Origin: an uncultured Polaribacter sp.
GTDB lineage: Bacteria > Bacteroidota > Bacteroidia > Flavobacteriales > Flavobacteriaceae
Assembly: GCA_947497755.1 (NCBI GenBank)
Contig: CANMHT010000005.1
Coordinates: 1 to 64,000 of the forward strand
Length of the DNA stretch: 64,000 bases
Reading direction: 5' to 3'
Shown here: positions 9,394 through 18,827 of the stretch, in pieces
How the letters are laid out: every line of letters begins with the position of its first letter
How positions within the stretch are numbered: the first letter of the stretch is position 1
Program-made: the position numbers and the translations under genes
The notes under the pieces: model-generated
Database searches by the model: none
The model's input: the letters and a program-made list of their open reading frames with translations, nothing else
Told to the model about the DNA's origin: nothing

Positions 9394-9422
9394 AATTTTT
9401 TGTGTGTCTTGATTAGTGTTGA

Positions 9423-10889
9423 TTAGGCTTTTTGATTAAATGCAGCTACAGCTTCATATTTGTCTCTGATGTACTTTTGAGTAATTAGTTTCATAAAATA
9501 GTTTTTAGAAACTAAACCTATTAAGCCCAAAAGAGCAATGGCTAAGAGTCCGATATTTAATCCGAAGAAAAAATAGAATCCATAAAAAATTCCAACGGGT
9601 AATATCATTATCGGAATGATGATGATAAATTGTTTTGCACTGGTTCCTTGGGTATTTCCAAACCCACTTGCATTTAAATCAATTTGCTTTCTATTAAATG
9701 AACCAGCATATAATAAAATTAAGGTGTTAAAACCAATATTAAACAATGCTCCAGCAGCGATCATTAAGTATTTATCCAATCCAAAATAAATGTATGGTGT
9801 TGCTAAAATGAAAAGAATAAGAGTCATAATAGACATTAAAAACCATTTTGATTCTAAGTACTTTCTATAGCTAATATTCTGACTCATCAACATTTTATAA
9901 TAAGCACTTTCCCATGCAGGTATGAACTGTCCGTAATTTAAGGCAAATCCACCTGTTACAAAAAGCGAAGCAAAAACTAACATTGCTGGCATATCTTGAT
10001 AGGTTTTTTGCGGAAAGAATATTAAACCATACAATACAAATAAGAAAGACATTAAAAAGACTGTTTTGGTTCTTTTGTTTCTCCAGATTAATCTGATTTC
10101 GTTTTTAATAAACGGCGCCATTTCTCCAAATCTATTTGCCCAAGATAAGTCTGATGTATTTGCTTCTTTTACTTTCTCTTTAATAGCACTATCTAAATAC
10201 AATTGTTTCTTTAATGCCTTAAAGTTTACCATGTATAATAGTATTAAAATTCCTAATGGAATAGCTGTAAATACTGGATTTTCCACCAATCCATCAAAAA
10301 GAGATTGACTTAATCCTCTTACATTATACAAGTCGTAATATTGCAATGCGATAGTTCCTGATAATACAATTGCTAAAGACCAAAACGCAACATTATTTTT
10401 ATTAATGATAAAGTTGATAAAGTTGGCACATTGTGTTAATAATATCATGCTAAACAACCATCCTAAAACTCCAGCTGTATTATAATCTTGTATGATTAAA
10501 ACAGAGGCAAACGGAATGTAAAAGAATAATGAAAAGATGTTAAAAGCAGAAAATACTGATTTACCCAACACATAATGAACAAGTTTGTTCTTTTTAACAG
10601 GTAAAATCAATAATGGTTTGATATCCATTACTGGTAATTTTTGCATCATGTATCTAAAGATTAAATCTCCAATAAAAGCAAAAAGTAAAAATGAGTTTAC
10701 TACTTGTAAAGGATCTGCTCCAGGTATTTGTTTCTTAATTAAAAAGAAAGCTCCAACACCAGCGAAAGCAAAAGAGACCATCATATATAAGGCAAAAAAG
10801 CCCATAATAATTTTTAAAGCAAGTCCTTTTTGCCAATAAGAAGAACGGAAATACTGTTTCCACTCTAGTTTAAAAAATTGTGTGAACAT
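9423..10889 (-). CDS. ABC transporter permease (DUF5687-like)
   Basis: A 488-aa integral membrane protein with about ten to twelve hydrophobic helices. It begins MFTQFFKLEWKQYFRSSYWQ, the usual start of Bacteroidota DUF5687 permeases (family recalled, unverified). Helices occur in two halves separated by a charged region near residues 230-265 (KEKVKEANTSDLSWANRFG), so it may act as a single-chain permease for the ATPase 29 bp downstream. The substrate cannot be read from the sequence. Confidence 0.8.
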   Translation of the reverse strand: MFTQFFKLEWKQYFRSSYWQKGLALKIIMGFFALYMMVSFAFAGVGAFFLIKKQIPGADPLQVVNSFLLFAFIGDLIFRYMMQKLPVMDIKPLLILPVKKNKLVHYVLGKSVFSAFNIFSLFFYIPFASVLIIQDYNTAGVLGWLFSMILLTQCANFINFIINKNNVAFWSLAIVLSGTIALQYYDLYNVRGLSQSLFDGLVENPVFTAIPLGILILLYMVNFKALKKQLYLDSAIKEKVKEANTSDLSWANRFGEMAPFIKNEIRLIWRNKRTKTVFLMSFLFVLYGLIFFPQKTYQDMPAMLVFASLFVTGGFALNYGQFIPAWESAYYKMLMSQNISYRKYLESKWFLMSIMTLILFILATPYIYFGLDKYLMIAAGALFNIGFNTLILLYAGSFNRKQIDLNASGFGNTQGTSAKQFIIIIPIMILPVGIFYGFYFFFGLNIGLLAIALLGLIGLVSKNYFMKLITQKYIRDKYEAVAAFNQKA

Positions 10890-10949
10890 TGTACTTGGTT
10901 AATTAGTTTTGATAATAAGTGTCTTAGAATTGTATTTTGTTACAAAACT

Positions 10950-11642
10950 TTATAAAATTTTATATTCAGGATAGGTTTCAGCTAGCAATTCTTCTGCTTT
11001 TTGGGGCATAATAATTAATGAAACATATAAAATAATACAAGTAGCTGTTAAAAAAACACTCATAAATACAGTTTCATAACTTCCAGAAAATACACCAGTA
11101 AATAAATGAAGCGGATATGTTGAAATTATTAAGGCACTTCCTCCTCCTTGTGTAAAAATCATTTCTTCTAACATCCATTTTCTCTCTTTTGCTTTTAACT
11201 TTGCCTTGAACTTATATAATTTCAATCCGGCAAAAAGAGCACTACTAAAAAATAATAGATATGTTATGTACATACCAACATTAAATTGTAGTAAATAATA
11301 GAATAGTAGGCATAAGCAAAAAATTAAAACAACTTTAGGTAGTCTAAACCATTCTTTGGCAAAGCTCCATAAGATTTTAATATACTTTTTATTTAACTCT
11401 TTTTGTTTCTGCTCAACAACCTCCATAAAACCAAAAACACCAAACTTTTTAAAAGACAAATCTCTTGCTTCTTTAAAACTTAACTTCGGTTTTTCTAGCC
11501 AGATTTGTTCAATATCGTTTGCTAAATGATCTACCAGTTCTGTTTGCACATCATAATGTTCTACAAAATGCTTTCGAGTAAACTTATATAATTCTGTAAT
11601 CTGTTTGTCTGTAATTTCACCTTGCTTATAACCCTTATTCAT
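10950..11642 (-). CDS. Membrane protein of the PadR/ABC operon, unknown function
   Basis: A 230-aa protein with a soluble N-terminal half (about residues 1-95: acidic/basic helices including HYDVQTELVDHLANDIEQIW) and four membrane helices in the C-terminal half (about 105-122, 127-145, 165-185, 190-212). It sits 15 bp after padR and 60 bp before the permease. The layout resembles small accessory membrane proteins, sometimes described as anti-sigma or sensor-like, found beside PadR regulators. Function unknown. Confidence 0.75.
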   Translation of the reverse strand: MNKGYKQGEITDKQITELYKFTRKHFVEHYDVQTELVDHLANDIEQIWLEKPKLSFKEARDLSFKKFGVFGFMEVVEQKQKELNKKYIKILWSFAKEWFRLPKVVLIFCLCLLFYYLLQFNVGMYITYLLFFSSALFAGLKLYKFKAKLKAKERKWMLEEMIFTQGGGSALIISTYPLHLFTGVFSGSYETVFMSVFLTATCIILYVSLIIMPQKAEELLAETYPEYKIL

Positions 11643-11657
11643 CTTATAACTCTTATT

Positions 11658-11996
11658 TTACTCTAAACTAAATTTAGGATTTACCAAGTGCTGCATGGTT
11701 TTTAAAAACTCTTGCATTTCTGCCAATTTATGTACCGTTTCTTTGCTACCTTGCTCTGTAAGTCTATAGTATTTTCGTAATCTGTTTCCAACTTTAGCAA
11801 CCTCAACATCCAACATTCCTTCTGCCTCTAATTTGTGTAACGCTGGATATAAAGCGCCTTCTGTAATTTTCAATTCTCCTTTGGTAAGTTCTTTTACTTT
11901 TTGTGTAATTTCATATCCATACATTTTATCATTCTCAGCCAAGAGTTTTAAAATAATGGTCTGTAAAGAACCTTTATATAATTTCTGATTTCCCAT
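11658..11996 (-). CDS. PadR family transcriptional regulator
   Basis: A 112-aa repressor with the PadR winged-helix pattern: YKGSLQTIILKLLAENDKMYGYEI at the N-terminus, the wing GELKITEGALYPALHKLEAEGML, and the arginine-rich RLRKYYRLTEQG, followed by a short C-terminal dimerisation helix. It is the first gene of the operon that includes the ABC exporter, so it probably represses its own operon. A perfect inverted repeat in the divergent upstream region (12080-12102) is a candidate operator. Confidence 0.92.
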   Translation of the reverse strand: MGNQKLYKGSLQTIILKLLAENDKMYGYEITQKVKELTKGELKITEGALYPALHKLEAEGMLDVEVAKVGNRLRKYYRLTEQGSKETVHKLAEMQEFLKTMQHLVNPKFSLE

Positions 11997-12079
11997 GTTT
12001 TCTTAACCTATTTCTATAAAATCTATTGTTTTTAAGGAATATTTACCTCTTTCCTCATAGTATTAAACCGGTGTAAATA

Positions 12080-12102
12080 TATACATAATTTTCTTATGTA
12101 TA
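12080..12102. promoter_or_regulatory. Candidate PadR operator (9-bp inverted repeat)
   Basis: TATACATAA, five spacer bases and TTATGTATA form a perfect dyad in the region between padR and the divergent reductase gene. It overlaps a near-consensus -7 element for padR (TATATTTA on the minus strand, 12074-12081). Dyads of ACAT/ATGT type are common PadR targets, so autoregulation is the natural reading, by inference. Confidence 0.5.
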
Positions 12103-12158
12103 AAAATCTTAGGTATTAGTTTATTATATCTCTAACACAATGTTCTTATTTAGTTTGT

Positions 12159-12166
12159 TATTTTTG
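12159..12166 (+). promoter_or_regulatory. Putative -7 promoter element of the ferredoxin-type reductase
   Basis: TATTTTTG is an exact match to TAnnTTTG, 20 bp upstream of the ATG at 12187. Confidence 0.55.
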
Positions 12167-12186
12167 CAACCTTAAATTATCATGTA

Positions 12187-13227
12187 ATGCCTACATTTTA
12201 CAAATTATCTATAGAAAAAATTACGAGAGAAACACCAGATGCTGTTTCTATCTTATTTAATATTCCTGCCAATTTAAAAGAGAATTTTACTTTTGTTGCA
12301 GGGCAATATGTAACCTTAAAAGGGATCATTAATGGAAACGAAGTTAGAAGAGCATACTCTATTTGTTCTTCTCCAAATAGTGGTGAATTAAAAGTAGCTA
12401 TCAAGGCTGTTAAAGATGGTCTTTTTTCAACTTTTGCAACTACAGATTTAAAAGATGGAGATACTTTAGAGGTTTCTACACCTGAAGGAAAGTTTGTTTT
12501 AAATCCAGAAGCGAATAAAAATTATATTGCTTTTGCTGCTGGTAGTGGAATTACTCCTGTGTTATCAATGGTAAAAACAGTATTAGAAAGCAATAACAAT
12601 GCTACATTTACTTTGGTTTACGGAAACAAATCTGCAGCCCAAACTATATTTAAAAATCAATTAGATCTTTTAAATGAGCAACATGCTAATTTTAATTTGC
12701 ACTATGTCTTTAGTCAAGAACAATTCGAAGACAATAAATTTGGAAGAATTGATAAAAGCATCACAAATTATTTTGTGAAAAATAACTATACAGATGTTTC
12801 TTTTGATGCCGCATTTTTATGTGGTCCTGAAGAAATGATTACTACTGTTTCTGAAACATTACAAGCGCATACTTTTACAAAAGACAATGTCTTTTTCGAA
12901 TTATTTACCGCTTCTACAGAAACTAATAATGTAGATTTACCTGAAGGAAAAACTGAAATTACTGTATTGTTAGATGATGAAGAAACTACCTTTATCATGG
13001 ATAAATCTGATGATATTTTAGCGGCATCACTTCGCAATGATTTAGATGCTCCTTATTCTTGTCAAGGTGGAATTTGTAGTAGTTGTTTAGGGAAAGTTAC
13101 TGAAGGAAAAGCTGTCATGACAAAAAATAGTATTCTTACAGACGATGAAATTGAAGAAGGATTGATATTAACTTGTCAAGCACATCCAACAACTGCAAAA
13201 GTTGTGATTGATTTTGATGATGTTTAG
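12187..13227 (+). CDS. Ferredoxin-NADP reductase-like flavoprotein with C-terminal 2Fe-2S domain (PaaE type)
   Basis: An electron-transfer protein that would move electrons from NAD(P)H through FAD to a plant-type [2Fe-2S] centre. The 346 aa hold an FAD-binding barrel (RRAYSICSSP at about 57-66), an NAD(P)-binding domain (AAGSGITPVLSM around 118-129) and a C-terminal ferredoxin domain with ligands C292, C297, C300 and C330 (spacing CX4CX2CX29C). This order is that of PaaE/HMP-reductase proteins. No phenylacetate genes are nearby; in Flavobacteriia such stand-alone proteins are usually listed as ferredoxin-NADP reductases. It is followed 38 bp later by a LysE-type gene. Confidence 0.88.
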   Translation: MPTFYKLSIEKITRETPDAVSILFNIPANLKENFTFVAGQYVTLKGIINGNEVRRAYSICSSPNSGELKVAIKAVKDGLFSTFATTDLKDGDTLEVSTPEGKFVLNPEANKNYIAFAAGSGITPVLSMVKTVLESNNNATFTLVYGNKSAAQTIFKNQLDLLNEQHANFNLHYVFSQEQFEDNKFGRIDKSITNYFVKNNYTDVSFDAAFLCGPEEMITTVSETLQAHTFTKDNVFFELFTASTETNNVDLPEGKTEITVLLDDEETTFIMDKSDDILAASLRNDLDAPYSCQGGICSSCLGKVTEGKAVMTKNSILTDDEIEEGLILTCQAHPTTAKVVIDFDDV

Positions 13228-13264
13228 TTTTTAAACATTACTTTAAAATAAGTATCTTTCAACA

Positions 13265-13945
13265 ATGGATTTTTACGACATAAAAAATGCTATACTCGCA
13301 GGAATTTTCCTATCATTTATGATAGGTCCTGTATTTTTTATGTTAATACAAACAAGTATTTTAAAAGGAGCTAGAGCTGCTATTGCTTTTAATATTGGTG
13401 TTATTTTAGGTGATATTGCTTTTATTCTTATTGCCTATTTAGGAAGCAGAAAATTACTGGAACAAATTAAAGATGATCCTCGTTTGTTCTTTATTGGAGG
13501 ATTTATTTTAGTGATTTACGGACTCATTACTTATTTAGACAAATCCAATAAAAAAGAATCTGTAGAAGAAGCTTCTGTAATTGATATTCCTGTCAGTAAT
13601 AATTACATTAAACTGCTTTTAAAAGGCTTCTTTTTAAACTTTATTAATATTGGTGTGTTGATTTTTTGGCTGGGTGTTATTATTGTTATTGGCCCAGCTT
13701 TAAATATGAACCCTACTCATATTTTTTGGTATTTAACGACCATTGTTTTAAGTTATTTTGTTACAGATATTGGAAAGATTTTATTAGCAAAAAAGCTAAA
13801 AAAGAAGTTAACTCCTATTGTAATTTATAAGATTAAAAAAACCATGGGATTGCTATTGATTATTTTCGGAATTGTACTAATTCTAAAAGGTTTCTTACCT
13901 AAAGAAAAGCTAAATTTTGACAACTTAATTGAAAAGGTAGAATAG
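13265..13945 (+). CDS. LysE/RhtB family exporter
   Basis: A 226-aa inner-membrane protein with about six helices and the LysE-family N-terminal signature (AGIFLSFMIGPVFFMLIQTSILKGARAA in essence, residues 12-39; the GP pair is conserved). Members export amino acids or other small metabolites; the substrate here is unknown. It follows the reductase in the same direction and ends 3 bp before the stop of a convergent small gene. Confidence 0.88.
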   Translation: MDFYDIKNAILAGIFLSFMIGPVFFMLIQTSILKGARAAIAFNIGVILGDIAFILIAYLGSRKLLEQIKDDPRLFFIGGFILVIYGLITYLDKSNKKESVEEASVIDIPVSNNYIKLLLKGFFLNFINIGVLIFWLGVIIVIGPALNMNPTHIFWYLTTIVLSYFVTDIGKILLAKKLKKKLTPIVIYKIKKTMGLLLIIFGIVLILKGFLPKEKLNFDNLIEKVE

Positions 13946-13948
13946 TTC

Positions 13949-14188
13949 TTAAATCAGTTGAAGAATTAGCAAATCGATCAAACACAAACCTCCAATAATA
14001 AGTACCCAAACCCACCATTTTAGTTTAATATTTTTAGCGATAATTGCTTCAGCATATGTCCATATGGTAATATAGGCTACCCAAATTTTCCAATCTGTTA
14101 TATGTTGTAACATCATATAAATCATACCAGCCATAAAAACCAGCATCACAACAATAAACTTTATCCAATCTTTTCTTTTGCTTTTCAT
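13949..14188 (-). CDS. Small membrane protein, unknown function
   Basis: A 79-aa protein, starting MKSKRKDWIKF at 14188, with three hydrophobic segments (about residues 8-28, 33-48 and 55-77). I favour this start over one 20 codons upstream because it gives a positively charged N-terminus before the first helix. It converges on the LysE-type gene with a 3-bp gap. Family not recognised. Confidence 0.55.
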   Translation of the reverse strand: MKSKRKDWIKFIVVMLVFMAGMIYMMLQHITDWKIWVAYITIWTYAEAIIAKNIKLKWWVWVLIIGGLCLIDLLILQLI

Positions 14189-14246
14189 CTGATATTCTTT
14201 GTTGCAAAAAAAAGAATAAACCCCATATTTAAAATTGATATATATC

Positions 14247-14277
14247 AAAAAAAGCGAGGTAATTACCTCGCTTTTTT
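14247..14277 (-). terminator. Intrinsic terminator of the M1 peptidase gene
   Basis: The 18-bp palindrome GCGAGGTAATTACCTCGC (14254-14271) is flanked by A7 on the left and T6 on the right, giving a strong terminator about 25 bp after the M1 peptidase stop (minus strand). Confidence 0.9.
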
Positions 14278-14298
14278 CTTTATAAAAGAACCTTTTTT

Positions 14299-16170
14299 TT
14301 AATTCTTCATCTTTTTAGTTAATGCTTCGTAAACATTGTTCTTTCTGTTTACATCTGCCATTAATTGAGAGCTGTCAATTTCAATCTTCTTAATATCTTT
14401 TTTTACTGAAAAAGAATATGAAGGATGCGCCCAAGTCCAGTCTTTTAAAACTGTTGCTTTGGTTGGTTTGTTTCCTCTCATCATTCTTAACGGAATATTA
14501 AATACCTCTGTACTTCCATCAGCATAAGTAACCGTTACATCCATTGGCATTGGCATTTTTCCAATACGTTCTAATGTAATTTCTCTTCCTTTTACCTCTT
14601 TAATTCCGTAATCGATTGTGTGAGTTGTCTGTGTCCATTCATTTAAATACCAATCTAACTCTAAACCAGACACTTTTTCTGCAGATCTCTTAACATCATT
14701 TGGTGTTGGATGTGTAAATGAAAAGTCTTTAAAGTATTTTTTTAAAGCTTTTGCTACATTTTCTTCACCAATAACATATTCTAATTGTGATAAGAAAATA
14801 CTTCCTTTAGAATAACTTGCTACACCATAAGCTGTATTTGTATGATATCTATCTGCATGCGTACTTAACGATTCTTCTAAGTTGTTTTTTACAACATAGT
14901 TATATCCGCCATAAGAACCTCTATGTGGATTTGCTCTTCCTTGCTTTAAAATCTTATTGGTTGCTTTGTTAGAAATATAGGTTGTAAACCCTTCATCCAT
15001 CCAAGGATGTTTACTTTCGTTAGTTGCTAATAAAAACTGGAACCATGTATGTGCCAACTCATGTGCAGTAACTCCAAATAAGCTTCCAAATTTACGTTTT
15101 CCAGTAATTAAAGTACACATCGCATACTCCATTCCACCATCTCCACCTTGAATAACTGAATATTGTTTGTACGGATATTGCCCAATATTTTCACTGAAAT
15201 AAGTCATTAATTCAGCAGTTTTAGGCTGTACTTTTTTCCAGTTGTCTTTGTACTTTTGATCTAATGTCTTTTTATAGAAAAAGTGTAAATCGATACCATT
15301 TTCCATGGTTAAAACATCGTGAATATATTCTGGATCTGCTCCCCAAGTAAAGTCATGAACATTTGGCGCAATAAAATGCCAAGATAATTTCTTTCCTCGT
15401 TGTTTTTTTAATGGTTTCGATTTGTCTTCATAACCATGCCCAATTTCTTGAGGGTTTTGTAAATAACCTGTACTTCCAATGGTATAATTCTTATCAATAT
15501 GAATAGTCACATCAAAATTACCCCAAACTCCTTGAAACTCTCTTGCAATGTAAGAATGTGCATGCCAACCTTCAAAATCATATTCGGCTAATTTAGGGTA
15601 CCACTGTGCCATAGAAAGCGCCACACCTTCTTTGCTATTTCTACCAGAACGACGAATCTGAACAGGTACTTGTGCATCAAAAACCATATCAAAAGTTGCT
15701 TTTTGTCCTGGTTGTATTGGCTGATTTAACTTTACTTCTAAAATAGTTCCAGCAACTTCATATCTTACTTTAGAACCATTTTGTTTTAACGATTTTACTT
15801 TGATATAACCAATTTCATTAGGTTTTAAAGAAGCAATTCTACTCTTTACAATTGGATTTTCTTTGGTTCCAGATTTCGTTACCATTCTTCCATCAGGATC
15901 GGCAATATTTTGCAAACGAGCATCCATTTCGCTGTTAGGTTGAAATGCATTAAAGTACAAATGATAATAGACTTTGTCTAATACGTCTGGAGAGTTGTTA
16001 GTATATACTAACTTCTGCTTTCCTTTGTATTGATATTTCTTTACATCAACATCAATATCCATCGTATAATCTGCATGTTGTTGCCAGTATCCTTTTCTTG
16101 ATGAGTTCTTTTGCTGCGCATTAGAAACCATCATACTTAATGATAAAGCAACGAATAAAATTTTCTTCAT
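14299..16170 (-). CDS. Secreted M1-family metallopeptidase
   Basis: A zinc aminopeptidase-like enzyme, 623 aa, with an N-terminal signal peptide (cleavage likely after SNA, about residue 18) and so periplasmic or exported. The zinc site is complete: H370-E371-x-x-H374 (HELAHTWF) and E393 in MDEGF, 19 residues later. The upstream GGMEYA segment (about 345-350) corresponds to the GAMEN substrate-binding loop. An N-terminal beta-sandwich and a C-terminal beta-rich tail surround the catalytic domain. No type IX C-terminal sorting domain is visible. It has its own terminator and sits downstream of an S8 peptidase gene that also has one. Confidence 0.92.
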   Translation of the reverse strand: MKKILFVALSLSMMVSNAQQKNSSRKGYWQQHADYTMDIDVDVKKYQYKGKQKLVYTNNSPDVLDKVYYHLYFNAFQPNSEMDARLQNIADPDGRMVTKSGTKENPIVKSRIASLKPNEIGYIKVKSLKQNGSKVRYEVAGTILEVKLNQPIQPGQKATFDMVFDAQVPVQIRRSGRNSKEGVALSMAQWYPKLAEYDFEGWHAHSYIAREFQGVWGNFDVTIHIDKNYTIGSTGYLQNPQEIGHGYEDKSKPLKKQRGKKLSWHFIAPNVHDFTWGADPEYIHDVLTMENGIDLHFFYKKTLDQKYKDNWKKVQPKTAELMTYFSENIGQYPYKQYSVIQGGDGGMEYAMCTLITGKRKFGSLFGVTAHELAHTWFQFLLATNESKHPWMDEGFTTYISNKATNKILKQGRANPHRGSYGGYNYVVKNNLEESLSTHADRYHTNTAYGVASYSKGSIFLSQLEYVIGEENVAKALKKYFKDFSFTHPTPNDVKRSAEKVSGLELDWYLNEWTQTTHTIDYGIKEVKGREITLERIGKMPMPMDVTVTYADGSTEVFNIPLRMMRGNKPTKATVLKDWTWAHPSYSFSVKKDIKKIEIDSSQLMADVNRKNNVYEALTKKMKN

Positions 16171-16204
16171 TTTTGATTAAGTTAAATTGGTTATTTGCTT
16201 CAAT

Positions 16205-16241
16205 AAAAAAGAGCATTGCGTAAATGTAATGCTCTTTTTTT
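16205..16241 (-). terminator. Intrinsic terminator of the S8 peptidase gene
   Basis: GAGCATT (16211-16217) pairs with AATGCTC (16228-16234), with A6 before and T7 after. On the minus strand this is a stem followed by a U run about 30 bp past the stop of the S8 peptidase gene. Confidence 0.85.
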
Positions 16242-16267
16242 ATTTATACTAATTCATTGTTTTTAGA

Positions 16268-17905
16268 TTATTTTCCGTTTACAATTCTATCAGCCATTTT
16301 TAAAGCATTGTAAGCATTTACAATTCTTCCTGTAACCGATAAATCTGAAAAAGGAACTAATTCTCCTTTTGGCATTTTTTGAGATCTTGATCCAGGTTTG
16401 ATAACTTCTAAATCAATCTTTGTACCAGAATTCATAATAATATGTTTTACCTGACTTGCAGATAATTTCGGGTAATAAGAACGAATTAATGCAGCAACAC
16501 CTGCTGTTGATGGTGCAGCCATAGAAGTACCGCTAAAGAATTGGTATTCATTTTCTGGAGTAGTAGAATAAATCTGAACTCCTGGTGCAAAAATATCTAC
16601 ATTAATTTTTCCGTAATTAGAAAAGCTTGCTGGTAACTTCTCGTTATAATTAGAACTCATGGCTCCAATTGTAAGTACGTTATCAGAAATTTCTGTTACT
16701 AAATCTTTTGAATCGTTTGGATATGTTCTTTCTACATCAATGTTTTTAGCATCATTTCCTGCTGCATTTACAATCAATACATCTTTTTCTGCTGCATATT
16801 TAATCGCATCATAAACCCATTGCTTGTTTGGAGAATATCCTTTTCCGAAACTTGTGTTGATTACTTTTGCTCCATTATCTACAGCATATCTAATTGCTAA
16901 GGCAACATCTTTATCATACTCATCTCCATCTGGAACTGCTCTTACCGCCATAATTTTTACATTATTAGCAACACCGTTCATTCCTAAATCATTATTTCTA
17001 ATTGCTCCAATAATTCCAGAAACGTGAGATCCATGTGCTTCATCTTTTATAGAATGACCTACTTTGTTATCTCCATAACCTCTTGTTGTAAAATCTTGAG
17101 CATTGTCATTTAACGGAGTTCTATAATTTGTTTTTAAATTATCTCCACTAAGTAAATCTTCTGCTTTTTTAAGCTCTTTTTTTATTTCTGTAATTGCTTG
17201 CCCTAACGAATTTAAACCAAAACCATACATCTGCTTTGCAATGTTTACACTTTGTGCAAGCTTTTGATCTTCTGTTTTAATTCCGTTTACCTCTTCTTTG
17301 GTATACTTTTTCTTTTTTAAATGCTCAGAAATTGTATTATCAGCAAACTGAACTGCTTGCAACATTTGAGTAAATCTCTTTTTTGTTGTTTCTGCTCCAG
17401 CAATCTTTTTGTCTTGTGCTGCTTTTATTTCTTGATAAATAGCATCATCTACCAATTTAGGGTTCTTTAAAATTCTTTCTACCTCAGCGTTTTCTTTATA
17501 GATTGGTCCTAAAAAGTTCCATCCATTAATATCATCTATATAACCGTTTTTATCATCATCTTTTCCGTTGTTCGGAATCTCTTTGGTGTTTACCCAAGCA
17601 TTACCAGCTAAATCTTCGTGTGCTACATCTGTACCAGAATCTACTACACCAACAATCACTGTTTTTCCTTTTTTACCTTCTAAAAATGCATACGCTTTTG
17701 CAATACTCATTCCTGGAATGGTATCTTTTGCTAAATCTGCATGTCCCCAAGTCTCTTTTTGTACTTTTGTTAAAGCTCCTTTTTTTGCAGGGATATTTAC
17801 AACATTGTTAGTTCCTTCTGGAACAGGAATTGTTGATATTGATTTACAACCAATCAATGCAATGGCTAATGCTCCAGTAAAATACACTGGTTTTAAAACT
17901 CTCAT
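16268..17905 (-). CDS. S8 (subtilisin) family serine protease lipoprotein
   Basis: A 545-aa subtilase with a lipoprotein signal (lipobox LIGC, Cys20), so probably membrane-anchored outside the cytoplasm. The triad is D89 (VVDSGTD), H291 (HGSHVSG) and S461 (FSGTSMAAP), with oxyanion N384 (NAAGND). About 200 residues, mostly lysine/glutamate-rich helices, are inserted between Asp and His, far longer than in subtilisin, preceded by a calcium-loop-like GKDDDKNGYIDD. The start lies only 12 bp after the stop of the hydrolase gene upstream, so the two probably share a transcript. Confidence 0.93.
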   Translation of the reverse strand: MRVLKPVYFTGALAIALIGCKSISTIPVPEGTNNVVNIPAKKGALTKVQKETWGHADLAKDTIPGMSIAKAYAFLEGKKGKTVIVGVVDSGTDVAHEDLAGNAWVNTKEIPNNGKDDDKNGYIDDINGWNFLGPIYKENAEVERILKNPKLVDDAIYQEIKAAQDKKIAGAETTKKRFTQMLQAVQFADNTISEHLKKKKYTKEEVNGIKTEDQKLAQSVNIAKQMYGFGLNSLGQAITEIKKELKKAEDLLSGDNLKTNYRTPLNDNAQDFTTRGYGDNKVGHSIKDEAHGSHVSGIIGAIRNNDLGMNGVANNVKIMAVRAVPDGDEYDKDVALAIRYAVDNGAKVINTSFGKGYSPNKQWVYDAIKYAAEKDVLIVNAAGNDAKNIDVERTYPNDSKDLVTEISDNVLTIGAMSSNYNEKLPASFSNYGKINVDIFAPGVQIYSTTPENEYQFFSGTSMAAPSTAGVAALIRSYYPKLSASQVKHIIMNSGTKIDLEVIKPGSRSQKMPKGELVPFSDLSVTGRIVNAYNALKMADRIVNGK

Positions 17906-17917
17906 AATCTCTCTTCT

Positions 17918-18760
17918 TTAATTAAATATTTCTGTAAACTTAAATTTTTTATCTAAACGCACTCCTTTTTCTGTATGCTTAACAGTACATATTTCTGTGT
18001 ATGCATCGTGCTCTAAAAACAGTAGATAATTTTGATCTGCTGCTTCATTTAAAAAGTGTGCTTTTTCTTCTATTGTTAACAAAGGTCTAGTATCGTAACC
18101 CATAACATAAGGCAAAGGAATATGACCTGTAGTAGGTAATAAATCTGCCATAAAAACCAATGTTTGATCTTGATATTGAATTTTTGGCAACATTTGTTTT
18201 TCTGTATGACCATCCATAAACAGTACATCAAAACCTACATCTGCTAAAGGGTTTTGAACAAAGTTTAATTGCCCATTTTCTTTTATAGGTAGTATGTTTT
18301 CTGTTAAAAAAGATGCTTTTTCTCTTGGATTAGGTTTTGTAGCCCATTCCCAATGATTTTCATTTGACCAAACTTTTGCATTTTTAAACGCTGGCATATA
18401 CCCAGTTTTGTCTTTGTTCCATTGAATTACACCGCCACAATGATCAAAATGTAAATGTGTTAAGAAAACATCTGTAATATCATCTCTATGAAAACCTATT
18501 GCTGCCAAAGAACGATCTAAGGAAAAATCGCCAAACAAATCATAATAACCAAAAAACTTATCTGATTGCTTTGATCCCAAACCTGTATCTACTAAAGTTA
18601 GTCGATCTCCGTCTTCAATTAACAAACAACGCATGCTCATTGAAATTAAATTATTGGAATCTGCAGGATTGGTTCTTTGCCAAATTGATTTTGGAACAAC
18701 ACCAAACATTGCTCCACCATCTAGCTTAAAGTTCCCTGTTTCTATTGGATATATTTTCAT
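17918..18760 (-). CDS. Metallo-beta-lactamase fold hydrolase
   Basis: A 280-aa cytoplasmic MBL-fold enzyme with the dinuclear metal motif H102-x-H104-x-D106-H107 (THLHFDHCGG) and later ligands in MDGHTE and LFLEHDAY. The overall pattern (VDTGLG, then the zinc motif) resembles lactonase/AttM-like hydrolases; the true substrate is not evident. It lies upstream of the S8 peptidase gene by 12 bp, a link whose meaning is unclear. Confidence 0.88.
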   Translation of the reverse strand: MKIYPIETGNFKLDGGAMFGVVPKSIWQRTNPADSNNLISMSMRCLLIEDGDRLTLVDTGLGSKQSDKFFGYYDLFGDFSLDRSLAAIGFHRDDITDVFLTHLHFDHCGGVIQWNKDKTGYMPAFKNAKVWSNENHWEWATKPNPREKASFLTENILPIKENGQLNFVQNPLADVGFDVLFMDGHTEKQMLPKIQYQDQTLVFMADLLPTTGHIPLPYVMGYDTRPLLTIEEKAHFLNEAADQNYLLFLEHDAYTEICTVKHTEKGVRLDKKFKFTEIFN

Positions 18761-18827
18761 GGTTTACAAAGATGCAGAAAAAAGCGCAAATTTTTGTTAA
18801 GAATTGCCTAAAGATTCTACCTAAAGT

